From positions 875,501 to 939,500 of the forward strand of contig NZ_CP129971.1 of NCBI RefSeq assembly GCF_030503855.1: 64,000 bases of DNA, read 5' to 3'. Both the position numbers and the translations under genes were made by a program. The notes beneath the pieces were generated by a model. It saw only the letters and a program-made list of their open reading frames with translations, had not been told where the DNA came from and did not search any database. Origin of the DNA: Marivirga salinae (GTDB lineage: Bacteria > Bacteroidota > Bacteroidia > Cytophagales > Cyclobacteriaceae). This document shows positions 8,893 to 17,780 of the stretch, piece by piece (positions within the stretch are counted from its first letter, which is position 1; every line of letters starts with the position of its first letter).

Positions 8893-8937
8893 AATCCGCC
8901 ATGCTTAAATTAAATTTATTTATAAGCATGGCAGATT
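8893..8937 (-). terminator. Terminator of the ABC exporter operon
   Basis: The arms AATCCGCCATGCTTA (8893-8907) and TAAGCATGGCAGATT (8923-8937) pair at 14 of 15 positions around an A/T-rich loop. On the minus strand the hairpin is followed by a T-rich stretch, so it should stop transcription coming from the permease gene. Confidence 0.75.
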
Positions 8938-8951
8938 CGTTTTTTACTAGG

Positions 8952-10280
8952 CTAACTATTTGTTTTAACCCATTTCAACAAAGTCTTGTAGTTTACTTTT
9001 GTTCCGTGCATCAAGATTCCAATTCTGTAGATTCTTCCAGCCATCCAGATGGTGAAAAGAAAACCCACAACCATTAAACCCATACTCAAGGCTAATTCCC
9101 ACGCAGGAACTCCAAAAGCAACTCTTGCCATCATAGCAACTGGAGCTGTGAAAGGAATAATCGACAACCAAAAACTCACATTACCATCAGGCTCAGGCAT
9201 CACAAACATAAATGTTCCTAAAAACCCAATGATCATGGGCATAGTGATCGGCATAGTGAATTGCTGTGCGTCAGTAATATTGTCCACTGCAGAACCTACT
9301 GCTGCAAATAATGCCCCATAAAGTAAATAACCACTTATAAAGAAAAATGCGAAAACTGAAATATAATAACCATATGGAATGTCATAAATAATGTTTAAAA
9401 TTTCTCCTGCTTTGGAATTTTCCATCATCGCTTGTGCTTCGGAATTTCCACCATTCATTCCCGACATACTTTGTTGGGCAGTTTGCATATCCGCTGGGTT
9501 TAAATCAAACATGGCAAAAACACCGGCAGAAAGAGCAAATATTAAAACTACCCAAATTGCAAATTGAAGCAAACCAACAGATGCTACTCCAATTACTTTG
9601 CCTAGCATCAATTGAAAAGGTTTTACAGATGACACTATGATTTCTACAATCTTACTCGATTTTTCCTCAATCACCCCTTGCATAATCTGCGTTCCGTAAA
9701 TGAGGACAAACATATAAACAAGAAAACTGAATGCATAGGCTATCCCATAAGCTACACCTGCACTACTTGCTTTTTCCTCTCCGGATTCGGAAACATTTAT
9801 AGTGCTCAAACTTATATTGGTTTTCAAGCTTTCAAGTTCTGCTTCATTTATCCCACTTTCTTTTAATTTTTCATCTCGAATTTGTGATTCAATTTGGTTT
9901 TCAAAATAGGAGCTGGCTTGAAGGCTTGGATTCTTTTTAGCATACATTATTATGCCTTCAGGATTTGCCAAATCAAATTTAGGGAAATATAAAAGTGCAT
10001 AGGCTTCACTTTCCGTAAAGATAGTTTTAGCTTCTTCCAAACTAATATTTAATTCTTCGAATGCATATTTTTTATCATCTTCGAAATTGAAACTTCCAGC
10101 TTCATCCAACACATATACTTTCTGTTGCTCTGAATTTTTGGATTCTTCTATCGCAAAATATATCATCCCACCAATAATGGCAGGAAATAATAAGGGCACT
10201 AAAATGGTGGCTAACAAAAAGCTTTTCTTTTTAACTCTGCTGTCAAACTCCCTTTTAATTACTAAGCCGATCTTACTCAT
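8952..10280 (-). CDS. ABC-2 type transporter permease (NatB-like)
   Basis: This is a 442-residue inner-membrane permease. An N-terminal basic stretch (KREFDSRVKKKSF) precedes the first helix at about residues 22-44. A long extracytoplasmic domain (about 45-180) follows, then five to six further helices. This is the architecture of ABC-2 permeases of the NatB class, which pair with a separate ATPase to export small molecules or ions. The ATPase gene lies directly upstream with an 18-nt gap, confirming the pair. The substrate cannot be read from sequence. A clear terminator follows the stop codon. Confidence 0.85.
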   Translation of the reverse strand: MSKIGLVIKREFDSRVKKKSFLLATILVPLLFPAIIGGMIYFAIEESKNSEQQKVYVLDEAGSFNFEDDKKYAFEELNISLEEAKTIFTESEAYALLYFPKFDLANPEGIIMYAKKNPSLQASSYFENQIESQIRDEKLKESGINEAELESLKTNISLSTINVSESGEEKASSAGVAYGIAYAFSFLVYMFVLIYGTQIMQGVIEEKSSKIVEIIVSSVKPFQLMLGKVIGVASVGLLQFAIWVVLIFALSAGVFAMFDLNPADMQTAQQSMSGMNGGNSEAQAMMENSKAGEILNIIYDIPYGYYISVFAFFFISGYLLYGALFAAVGSAVDNITDAQQFTMPITMPMIIGFLGTFMFVMPEPDGNVSFWLSIIPFTAPVAMMARVAFGVPAWELALSMGLMVVGFLFTIWMAGRIYRIGILMHGTKVNYKTLLKWVKTNS

Positions 10281-10298
10281 CTGTTCGTGTTTTTAAGG

Positions 10299-11228
10299 TT
10301 ATGAAGTGGGTATGGATTGTTTGTCTCCTTGTACCAATTGAATGAAAATATCATTGATCGAAGGAATTTCCTCTTGGAAAGAAATGATATCAACTTTTTG
10401 GTTGATCAGTTCCTGCAATAATTGATTAGAAGAAGCACCTGATATTAATTTTAAGGTAGATTTATGAAGTCCTTCGTCCAATTCGGCTTTCTTTTCTAAA
10501 TTGAAAGTTTCATTAGTAGAAATTCCATTCCCTCTATGAACTAATGTATATTGATTGGATTTGAAATCATTTTTGATTTTGGATTTTTCTCCATCCAAAA
10601 TCTTTTCTGATTTATTAATTAAGGCAATATAATCACACATTTCCTCCACTGATTCCATTCGGTGTGTACTGAAAATGATGGTACTGCCTTTATCTTTTAA
10701 TCTAAGGATTTCATCTTTTATTAAATTGGCATTAATTGGATCAAACCCAGAAAAAGGTTCATCTAAAATAATTAATTCCGGTTCATGCATCACAGTAGAA
10801 ATGAATTGCACTTTTTGTTGCATCCCTTTAGAAAGGTCTTCAATTTTCTTGTTCAACCAGTCAGAAGCCTCAAATCTTTCCAACCAGGCTTTAATTTTTT
10901 GAACGGCTTCTTTTTTAGATAATCCTTTGAGTTGAGCTAAATACAAAAGCTGATCACCCACTTTCATTTTTTTGTACAAGCCTCTTTCCTCAGGCAAATA
11001 TCCAATGGTTCCTATATGCTTTGAGCTTAAGTCTTCTCCATTGATTTGAATTTGTCCTGAATCAGCATTGATGATTTGATTAACAATTCTTATGAAAGTG
11101 CTTTTTCCAGCTCCATTAGGGCCTAATAAACCAAAAATTGATTGCTTTGGGATCTCTAAATCCACATTATGAAGCGCAACATTTTCATGAAACGTTTTAT
11201 TGAGGTTCTTTGCAGTAAGTATATGCAC
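10299..11228 (-). CDS. ABC transporter ATP-binding protein (NatA-like)
   Basis: This is a 309-residue cytosolic ATPase. The Walker A motif GPNGAGKST lies at residues 36-44, the signature LSKGMQQKVQ near residue 130, and the Walker B with catalytic Glu (LIILDEPFSGFDP) near residues 153-165, followed by the switch His in STHRME. The C-terminal 80 residues form the extra domain usual in DrrA/NatA-type subunits (DUF4162-like). It is the first gene of a two-gene operon with the permease and energises export of an unknown substrate. Confidence 0.92.
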   Translation of the reverse strand: MHILTAKNLNKTFHENVALHNVDLEIPKQSIFGLLGPNGAGKSTFIRIVNQIINADSGQIQINGEDLSSKHIGTIGYLPEERGLYKKMKVGDQLLYLAQLKGLSKKEAVQKIKAWLERFEASDWLNKKIEDLSKGMQQKVQFISTVMHEPELIILDEPFSGFDPINANLIKDEILRLKDKGSTIIFSTHRMESVEEMCDYIALINKSEKILDGEKSKIKNDFKSNQYTLVHRGNGISTNETFNLEKKAELDEGLHKSTLKLISGASSNQLLQELINQKVDIISFQEEIPSINDIFIQLVQGDKQSIPTS

Positions 11229-11361
11229 GTTGACAATTATTTTTTTACAAATGTATTTTAAAAAATCAAAAGTGCAATAAAGTAATTTTTTATTGAATAA
11301 TTTTTGTGATGGATGGTATCTTCGATAGAATAAATTATTTTTTTATTCCTTTTGCTTTCTT

Positions 11362-12750
11362 CTACATTAAACCCAATTTCTTTTCTAGTTTTTCCTTTTC
11401 TTTTTTAACGGTATCCAATTCCGCTCGAAGATCACGTTCTTGCCGTTCTTGCTGTTCTTGTGTGGCTTGGAGTTCCTCCATATTCTGTCTCATTTCTTCT
11501 TCCTGAGAATGTAATTGCTGCGATTGCTCCTGCATTTCAGCCAATAGGTATTTTGTTTTTTCATTAGTCTTGATGCTGTTTAACTGCATGGCGATATTTT
11601 CCCCCATTTCCAGCATAAAATCAATTTGGTATTGTTCAACTTTATTGAAAGAGGCAATTTCGAAGATTCCATATACTTCTTCATTTACCAACATTGGACT
11701 TATCAAAATTGATCGGGGGTTTGCGTCTCCCAAACCACTTCTAATATTGATATAATTATCAGGTACTTCAGTAAGGTATATATAATCCTTTTCCAAATAA
11801 CATTGACCAACAAGCCCTTCGCCAATATTTACTTTCTGGTTTAATTGTTTTCTTCTTTTAAAGGCATATGCTGACTTAAGCGTGAGTTGCAGATCGTCTT
11901 TATTTTCATCATCCAGTAAAAATAGAGCACCTTGATTTGCATCTAAATATTTAACAACGAAGGCGATTATTTTCTCAGTGAGTATTTTAAGGTCATCTTC
12001 TCCTCTAAGTATAGAGCCAATTTCTGCTAAACCTTTTGTAACCCAAGCTCTTTTCTTTTCTTCTTGTTGGGCTTTTTCCAATTGTCCTAAAGAGTCTTGT
12101 AGTTCTTTTTCCTTTTCAACTGCTTTCTTATTTTCTTCGGCAAATTGATTGGTCAACTCTTGAGCTTTTGCAAACTCTTTTTGGTTAAGCCTTTGTAAGA
12201 AAACAAAGAGGAACCCTCCTAAGAAAAAAGCTCCAAATAAAACAGAATTTCTTATCCAGGCCTGCTGGAAAGTTGAATTATCAAATGAAATACTGAAATA
12301 ATCGTTGAACTCATAAATAAATACAACAGGCAAAATAGAAATGATAAACGCTGGAAGCCAAAACTGAAATCTTTTAAAATCAAATAGGCTAAAAGCTATT
12401 AATGAACCAACAATTTGAAAAGCATAGACCTCTTTCAAAACAGGATCACCAGTTTGCATAATTACACCGTGAAGCATACCGATCACTAATGCTGGTAGAA
12501 CTGACATCAAGAATCGACTCAAAAACGTGAGTCCTAAATAGGCGAAAAATAAATTGATTGTATATGCTGCCAAACCATACAAGCAAAAGGGAACTATTTC
12601 AGGAATTGCAATCGCAGATATTATGGCATAAAAGCAGATAATGACAATAAGTGCAAAATTTAAAATATTACTTAGTCGAATTTTGGTCTTTACAGAGTCA
12701 TCTAATTTATTTTCAATTCCGAATTCTACAATCTTAGTAAAAAAGCTCAT
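11362..12750 (-). CDS. Membrane protein with GAF domain and coiled coils, sensor-like
   Basis: This 462-residue protein has about six membrane helices in residues 25-200. A coiled coil follows (about 200-245, rich in EKEKELQ-type repeats), then a GAF domain (about 245-390, including GEGLVGQCYLEKDYIYLTEVPDNY and MLVNEEVYGIFEIASF). A second long Gln/Glu-rich coiled coil runs to the C-terminus. No histidine kinase, GGDEF or phosphatase domain follows, so it lacks a visible output module. Proteins of this layout are common in Cytophagales and may signal through partners. The ligand is unknown. It is transcribed alone. Confidence 0.75.
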   Translation of the reverse strand: MSFFTKIVEFGIENKLDDSVKTKIRLSNILNFALIVIICFYAIISAIAIPEIVPFCLYGLAAYTINLFFAYLGLTFLSRFLMSVLPALVIGMLHGVIMQTGDPVLKEVYAFQIVGSLIAFSLFDFKRFQFWLPAFIISILPVVFIYEFNDYFSISFDNSTFQQAWIRNSVLFGAFFLGGFLFVFLQRLNQKEFAKAQELTNQFAEENKKAVEKEKELQDSLGQLEKAQQEEKKRAWVTKGLAEIGSILRGEDDLKILTEKIIAFVVKYLDANQGALFLLDDENKDDLQLTLKSAYAFKRRKQLNQKVNIGEGLVGQCYLEKDYIYLTEVPDNYINIRSGLGDANPRSILISPMLVNEEVYGIFEIASFNKVEQYQIDFMLEMGENIAMQLNSIKTNEKTKYLLAEMQEQSQQLHSQEEEMRQNMEELQATQEQQERQERDLRAELDTVKKEKEKLEKKLGLM

Positions 12751-12831
12751 TTCCGATGTTATTTATTATAGTCATTAACTGGTTCTTATTACTTTATAAT
12801 AATAATGAAAAATTATTCTACATGAGCGAAA

Positions 12832-12851
12832 TCTGACTAATAATTGTCAGA
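12832..12851. promoter_or_regulatory. Palindrome TCTGAC-N8-GTCAGA
   Basis: A perfect 6-nt inverted repeat (12832-12837 and 12846-12851) with an 8-nt spacer lies in the divergent gap between the GAF protein gene and the YceI operon. It could be a regulator site for either side. There is no match to a site I can name. Confidence 0.3.
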
Positions 12852-12955
12852 AGAAGAGAATTAGTGCAAAAATGGAGATTTTACAGGCTTTATAAAATAA
12901 TTAAAAACCACAAAAAGAGTCTTTATTTTACCTGAGGGCATCAAATCATACTTTT

Positions 12956-12973
12956 CCATGACCTAGATCATGG
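12956..12973 (+). promoter_or_regulatory. CRP/FNR-type palindrome upstream of the YceI operon
   Basis: CCATGACCTAGATCATGG is an inverted repeat with arms CCATGA and TCATGG. Its core TGA-N6-TCA is the spacing used by CRP/FNR-family regulators. It lies 53 nt before the YceI start at 13027. An alternative upstream ATG at 12970 sits inside this palindrome, which argues against using that start. Confidence 0.45.
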
Positions 12974-13026
12974 TTTCCCTAACATTTACCTACCACCTTT
13001 ACATCATAATTAAAAAGTCAAAAGCT

Positions 13027-13584
13027 ATGAGAAATTTAATGATCATAATGATGCTGTTTTTCGCACCCTTGGTGTATGGACAGCAATTAACGGTAAACGA
13101 AAGTAATACTAAATTAAGTGTAGATGGAACTTCATCGGTTCACGATTGGACAATTGAAGCAGAGCAGTTCAATGGTAAGGCTGATGTAAAAATTGAAAAC
13201 AATACTTTACAAAGTATCAATAGCTTGAGCTTCAACATTCCAGTGGAAAGTTTAAAAAGTGGAAAATCCGGAATGGATGATAACACTTATGAAGCTTTGA
13301 AAGCAGATGATCATCCAGTGATCAAATATGAGTTCCGTTCAATGGATAATGTGAAAGTGGAAGGAAATACAACGACTATGAGCACAAAAGGAGCGCTAAC
13401 TATAGGGGGGGTGACAAAGATTGTCAATATGAATGTGAAGGCAAATGCGAGTGATGGTGTAGCGTTTAGCGGAGATATCACTTTCAAAATGTCTGTTTTC
13501 GAAATAGACCCTCCTACTGCGGTATTTGGTACCATCAGAACTGGAGACCAAGTTACAATTAAATTTAATGTTCAATATAAATAA
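13027..13584 (+). CDS. YceI family periplasmic protein
   Basis: A signal peptide (residues 1-18, ending VYGQ) is followed by a YceI-like beta-barrel domain. Typical motifs are VDGTSSVHDWTIEA near the start of the domain and DPPTAVFGTIRTGDQVTIKF at the end. YceI proteins are small extended lipocalin-like barrels that bind isoprenoid or amphiphilic molecules; the ligand here is unknown. The ATG at 13027 is preferred over the in-frame ATG at 12970 because it yields a clean signal peptide and leaves the upstream palindrome non-coding. The outer-membrane protein gene follows after 30 nt, presumably in the same operon. Confidence 0.88.
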   Translation: MRNLMIIMMLFFAPLVYGQQLTVNESNTKLSVDGTSSVHDWTIEAEQFNGKADVKIENNTLQSINSLSFNIPVESLKSGKSGMDDNTYEALKADDHPVIKYEFRSMDNVKVEGNTTTMSTKGALTIGGVTKIVNMNVKANASDGVAFSGDITFKMSVFEIDPPTAVFGTIRTGDQVTIKFNVQYK

Positions 13585-13614
13585 ATCAAAGACAACAATT
13601 TAAATAAAAAAGCC

Positions 13615-14910
13615 ATGAAAACGTTTTTTAGATTCACAATGATTGCCCTCTTAATGGGCTTTGCACAAGTGCTTTTCGCACAGGACAGTAGAAACTTACA
13701 GTTTTTTAGACCGGTAGGACAAGAAGGTTTGAACGTATTTGAAACCTCAAAAGCTGACACAGCAGAATATGACGGAGTAAAAGTAAGAGTAGGTGGTGAT
13801 TTTGCCTTGCAATTTCAAGGATTAAGCCAAAGTAATAATGCTGAAGTTGGTTCTGGCTATGAATTAGTAGAATTAGGAAACAACTTCAACTTACCTACAG
13901 CAAACTTAAACCTTGATGTTCAAATGTATGATGGAGTGAGATTGCACTTACGTACTTATCTTTCTTCTCGTCACCACGCTGAGGCTTGGGTTAAAGGTGG
14001 ACACTTGCAAATTGATAAATTAGACTTCATAAGCGAAGGGTTTATGGAAGGCCTAATGGAGTATACTACTATAACTGTAGGTTTGGATGAATTCAACTAT
14101 GGTGATGCACACTTCAGAAGAAGTGATAATGCGAGAGCAATTTACAATCCTTTTGTAGGTAACTACATTATGGATGCATTCTCTACTGAAGCATTTGGTG
14201 AAGTAACTGTACAAAACAATGGACTGCTTGCAGTAATTGGTGTTACCAACGGTAAATTAAATCAAAGTGCTACAGCAGGACCAAATAATAAGCCTTCTTT
14301 CTATGGTAAACTGGGATTTGACAAACAATTTAGTGATGATTTCAGAGCTCGTTTAACTGGTAGCTGGTACATAAATACTGGAACTGGAACAGGTGGCTAC
14401 CTTTATGGTGGTGATAGAGCAGGTGCAAGATATTACAATGTGATGCATTCTGTAGGAAATGATGACTTAGGTGTAGGTGCAAAAGAAGGTTTTGCTGATC
14501 CACAATATAACCCTAGATTTTCTAAAATAGGAGCCTTTCAAATTAACCCGTTTATTAAGGCTGGCGGATTTGAGTTCTTTGGAATTTATGAAGTTGCGAA
14601 TGGATTGAACGAAGGGGCTGACGATGGTTCTTTAACTCAAATAGCTGCAGAAGCACTTTACAGATTTGGTGCTAATGAAAGATATTACATTGGTGGTCGT
14701 TTCAATTCCGTAAAAGGTGCAAAAACAGCAGATGCAACTGAAGATTTGGACACTAACAGAATAAACTTTGGTGGTGGTTGGTTCTTAACTGACAATATCA
14801 TGACAAAAGTTGAATACGTAAACCAACAGTATAATGGTGATGCTTGGGGAGGACAATATGCAGGAGCAGGATTTAAAGGTCTAATGCTGGAAGCAGCAAT
14901 TAGTTTCTAA
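13615..14910 (+). CDS. Outer-membrane beta-barrel (porin-like) protein
   Basis: This 431-residue protein has a signal peptide (about residues 1-22, ending LFAQ) and then alternating aromatic and polar strands typical of a barrel, such as VRLHLRTYLSSRHH, ARLTGSWYIN and YYIGGRFNSVKG. The last residue is a phenylalanine (AAISF), as in many outer-membrane barrels. I infer a porin-like or channel role; a specific substrate is not readable. It follows the YceI gene by 30 nt and ends at a strong terminator. Co-transcription with a lipid-binding YceI protein suggests joint action in the envelope. Confidence 0.65.
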   Translation: MKTFFRFTMIALLMGFAQVLFAQDSRNLQFFRPVGQEGLNVFETSKADTAEYDGVKVRVGGDFALQFQGLSQSNNAEVGSGYELVELGNNFNLPTANLNLDVQMYDGVRLHLRTYLSSRHHAEAWVKGGHLQIDKLDFISEGFMEGLMEYTTITVGLDEFNYGDAHFRRSDNARAIYNPFVGNYIMDAFSTEAFGEVTVQNNGLLAVIGVTNGKLNQSATAGPNNKPSFYGKLGFDKQFSDDFRARLTGSWYINTGTGTGGYLYGGDRAGARYYNVMHSVGNDDLGVGAKEGFADPQYNPRFSKIGAFQINPFIKAGGFEFFGIYEVANGLNEGADDGSLTQIAAEALYRFGANERYYIGGRFNSVKGAKTADATEDLDTNRINFGGGWFLTDNIMTKVEYVNQQYNGDAWGGQYAGAGFKGLMLEAAISF

Positions 14911-14934
14911 GTTGAAAAACAACTTGTTTAGTTT

Positions 14935-14967
14935 AAAGCGATGGGGTAATTCTTCATCGCTTTTTTT
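14935..14967 (+). terminator. Terminator of the YceI-porin operon
   Basis: AAAGCGATG (14935-14943) and CATCGCTTT (14955-14963) form a perfect stem with an 11-nt loop and a T-run. Confidence 0.85.
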
Positions 14968-15106
14968 ATAATAATTCCTAACAAGCGATTAAAGTGGAAG
15001 TTGTGGTATTTTTCAGTATTCAATACCAATAAAATTTTGTGTAATTGAGTTTTAGCACCCATATAATCTTAAATTAAATGTAATTTACCATCTTACTGTT
15101 TTTTTT

Positions 15107-15682
15107 ATGAAAGTCCTATTCTTACATATCGTAATCATTTCGCTTACTGGGTTTAATGCTGCTATTGGACAAGTCAAAAAGTTGGTTAAAATTAATACCC
15201 AGACATCCTATGTTGAAATTCATGGAACTACTAATGTTAATAGTTTCAATTGCAGTTATAACGCAAAACTTCCTGAAAATGAATTTGAAGTAACACTTAT
15301 AAAGAAGGGTAATGTTATTGAAATTGAACATGAAGCACTCTTTCTAAAAGTGCTAAATTTCAAATGCCCAAACCCACAAATGACAGATGATTTACATGAT
15401 TTATTAGAATATGAGAATTATCCTTTTATAATTTTTCAGGTAAAAAAAATCACCAATAATAAAACTGGCCACATCATGATTGAAATGGCTGGTGAAACGC
15501 ATTCTTATACAGTAAATCTCAATAATAGCCTACAAAATAATCAGCTGATTTCTAATGCTACAATGGAATTATGCATTACAGATTTTGGATTGCAAGCACC
15601 TGAAAAATTCTTCGGGATGGTGAAAGTAAATGAAAATATAGAAGTGGAATTTAAAATTGATTTGAATATTTACGATAAATAA
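15107..15682 (+). CDS. YceI-like secreted protein, second copy
   Basis: This 191-residue protein has an N-terminal signal peptide (about residues 1-21, ending AIGQ). The body resembles a diverged YceI barrel: SYVEIHGTTNVNSFNC aligns with the HGTTSVHDW-type opening of the family, and a KVNENIEVEFKIDL strand closes it. It carries three cysteines near residues 46, 86 and 157, unlike the first YceI protein. It lies behind the YceI-porin terminator, so it probably has its own promoter in the 140-nt gap. The ligand is unknown. Confidence 0.6.
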   Translation: MKVLFLHIVIISLTGFNAAIGQVKKLVKINTQTSYVEIHGTTNVNSFNCSYNAKLPENEFEVTLIKKGNVIEIEHEALFLKVLNFKCPNPQMTDDLHDLLEYENYPFIIFQVKKITNNKTGHIMIEMAGETHSYTVNLNNSLQNNQLISNATMELCITDFGLQAPEKFFGMVKVNENIEVEFKIDLNIYDK

Positions 15683-15685
15683 TTA

Positions 15686-15714
15686 TTGATTAACAATAAT
15701 TTAATATAGTTTTG
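15686..15714 (+). promoter_or_regulatory. Bacteroidota-type promoter for the DUF2975-XRE pair
   Basis: TTG at 15686-15688 and TAGTTTTG at 15707-15714 (match to TAnnTTTG) are spaced by 18 nt, as expected for the Bacteroidota housekeeping sigma factor. The element ends 21 nt before the ATG at 15736. An alternative TTG start at 15712 lies inside it and is rejected. Confidence 0.55.
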
Positions 15715-15735
15715 CGATTATTAAAATCAAAAGCT

Positions 15736-16257
15736 ATGAAAAAGAATGTCATTTTATCCGCTAGTGCGATTATCATGCAAGTATTTCAAGGTTTAATTGC
15801 GTTAGTAGCATCACTACAAATTTTAATTTTTATAGGCTCCTTACTAAACAACCTTTCATTGGAAAAATTAATAATTCAATCACAAGAGCTGGTATCAAAT
15901 CAAAGCGGGCTTAGCATCATTGATTTAACCACAATTAGTCCTTGGTTAGCCTTCTTCATAGTTTTGCAAAACCTTACAGTTCTTGTATTGCTCTTTAATA
16001 TTCTTGGGTATGGAATTGATATTGTAAAAAATATTCACAGCCTTAAAACATTTACAAAAGATAATATTAGTGCTTTTTATAAAATCAGCCAGCTTTCAGT
16101 TCTACTCGTTATTATAAAATTCATAAAGCTTAGCCCCAATAAAATTGGACTTGGTATTGAATTTAATTATGTGTTTTTGGCATTTGGCGCCATTATTTTG
16201 ACTCAAGTTTTCAAAGAGGGGCACCGATTGCTTCAGGATAACGAATTAACCATATAA
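15736..16257 (+). CDS. DUF2975 family membrane protein
   Basis: A 173-residue protein with four predicted membrane helices: about residues 5-30, 70-95, 115-140 and 145-162. The layout and the HTH gene that follows after 3 nt match DUF2975 proteins, which are usually encoded next to a small XRE-type regulator in Firmicutes and Bacteroidota. The start at 15736 (MKKNVILS) is chosen because the only upstream candidate is a TTG inside the promoter. The function is unknown; the pairing suggests that the membrane protein and the regulator act as one module. Confidence 0.7.
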   Translation: MKKNVILSASAIIMQVFQGLIALVASLQILIFIGSLLNNLSLEKLIIQSQELVSNQSGLSIIDLTTISPWLAFFIVLQNLTVLVLLFNILGYGIDIVKNIHSLKTFTKDNISAFYKISQLSVLLVIIKFIKLSPNKIGLGIEFNYVFLAFGAIILTQVFKEGHRLLQDNELTI

Positions 16258-16260
16258 GCC

Positions 16261-16467
16261 ATGCCGATAGTTGTTAATGTTGATGTGATGTTGGCTAAGC
16301 GAAAGATGCAATCAAAAGAATTAGCAGAAAAAATTGGGGTTACGGTAGCCAATCTCTCCATTCTTAAAACAAGTAAAGCCAAAGCTATCCGCTTTTCCAC
16401 TTTGGAAGCCATTTGCAAAGCTTTAGATTGTCAGCCTGGTGATTTGTTAGAATATAAAGAGGAATAA
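16261..16467 (+). CDS. Small XRE-family transcriptional regulator (YozG-like)
   Basis: This 68-residue protein is almost entirely one Cro/C1 helix-turn-helix domain: MLAKRKMQSKELAEKIGVT forms the first helices, VANLSILKTSKAKAIRF the recognition region, and EAICKALDCQPGDLLEY the closing helices. This is the pattern of YozG/YdaS-like small regulators. It begins 3 nt after the DUF2975 gene, so the two are translationally linked. It probably regulates its own operon. Confidence 0.88.
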   Translation: MPIVVNVDVMLAKRKMQSKELAEKIGVTVANLSILKTSKAKAIRFSTLEAICKALDCQPGDLLEYKEE

Positions 16468-16499
16468 ATAACCTCTTTTTAATTTAATATCTTCTATTT

Positions 16500-17693
16500 A
16501 TGAATATCAGCTTAATAGAATCAAGACTTAATTACCTTCATAAAGCTGTGCTTTTCAGTTTGATTATCTCTTACATTTTCTATTCCTGTGAGTATGGAAA
16601 ATCCACAGAAGGTGATATTCAAGATTATCAGATACAGGAGATTCATTTTTCGATTGACTCTACCATTTCCAAAGAATCCAATACCATTCAATATTTTGAG
16701 GCGGAGAATAATAGGTACTTGATCGTCTTTAATAAGCCCACAAATGAAATCATCTGGTATGATTTTGACAAGGGAACTCTTGATAAGAAAACCAAACTCT
16801 ACACTCAAGGTCCAAATAATATCGGAAAACCATATGGTATTCACATAAAATCAATGGATTCAATATTCGTACTCAGTAGTGCAACTTATAATTTAGCTTT
16901 AATTAATAGAGAGGGCGAGCTCCTTCAAAATTATAAATTGTTCCAAGGAGAATTAGATTTCACTGGACGTCCGAAAGGTGCAGACAATAGCATTAAACCA
17001 ATTTTGCAGTCTACAAATCCATTATTAATTCTTTCTGACTCTATAGTTGCTTTGGCAGGACTACCAGATGTCAATCCGCTCAACACGGATTTTTACGATT
17101 CAAAAGTATATATAAAACTTAATTTGAATTCAGGATCTATTGATTATCAAATTCCTTATCCAAAAAGATATCAAGGTAAATTATGGGGACTATATCACAG
17201 CTTTCCGTATCATACTTATAATTCAAACACTGGAAAGGCAGTAATTTCATTTCCCGCTTCCAAAAAGGTATATCTAACAGACTTCCAAGAAATTGACTCA
17301 ATTTCTGTACCTTCCCAAAACGTAGAAGAACCTGCTTACTGGAAAGATCCCGAGGCTAATGGATTCAAAATGATGAAGTTTTTTATAAGCACTCCTTCTT
17401 TCTACCGAATAGAATATGACCCATACAGGAAATTATATTACCGGTTTTCTCAATCACCATCTTCAGCTGATTTATCAAAAGTGGATATAAGCCAAATAAG
17501 CGTCTTCAATTCCAAAAACACTTATATTTCAATCTTAGATGAAGACTTCAATCTATTGCAGGAATTGCCTCTCCCAAAGAAATACGACCCTCGATTTATT
17601 CTGATTGCTCCGAATGGTTTATTTATTGTAAAAGAAAATCAGAATGAAGATAGATTGACTTTTGCTGTCTTTAATTTTAAAAATGAAGATTGA
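16500..17693 (+). CDS. DUF4221-type lipoprotein, predicted beta-propeller
   Basis: This 397-residue protein has an N-terminal hydrophobic segment (about residues 16-30) ending in FYSCEYG, a lipobox, so it should be lipid-anchored. The repeated pattern of short blades (YLIVFNKPTNEIIWYDFDKG, SIFVLSSATYNLALINREGEL, LYYRFSQSP) suggests a beta-propeller. The overall pattern fits the DUF4221 family of Bacteroidota. No catalytic motif is visible. It follows the XRE gene by 32 nt and might be co-transcribed. The function is unknown. Confidence 0.6.
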   Translation: MNISLIESRLNYLHKAVLFSLIISYIFYSCEYGKSTEGDIQDYQIQEIHFSIDSTISKESNTIQYFEAENNRYLIVFNKPTNEIIWYDFDKGTLDKKTKLYTQGPNNIGKPYGIHIKSMDSIFVLSSATYNLALINREGELLQNYKLFQGELDFTGRPKGADNSIKPILQSTNPLLILSDSIVALAGLPDVNPLNTDFYDSKVYIKLNLNSGSIDYQIPYPKRYQGKLWGLYHSFPYHTYNSNTGKAVISFPASKKVYLTDFQEIDSISVPSQNVEEPAYWKDPEANGFKMMKFFISTPSFYRIEYDPYRKLYYRFSQSPSSADLSKVDISQISVFNSKNTYISILDEDFNLLQELPLPKKYDPRFILIAPNGLFIVKENQNEDRLTFAVFNFKNED

Positions 17694-17780
17694 TTCTTCT
17701 GTAAATTTTTAATAAAAAAGTTAAAAACCCTCATCCAAGCCAATCAACTTCCTACTCCTGACTTCTAACTTTTAACATTT

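Noticed and set aside
8720..9321. Several short frames around 8720-9321
   Set aside because: They overlap the nuclease gene, a terminator hairpin or the ABC permease gene in other frames and show no signal or family features.
12970..13026. Longer YceI start at ATG 12970
   Set aside because: It lies inside the CCATGA/TCATGG palindrome and would add a segment ahead of a clean signal peptide starting at 13027.
15712..15735. TTG start for the DUF2975 gene
   Set aside because: The TTG is part of the TAGTTTTG promoter element; ATG 15736 is a better start.
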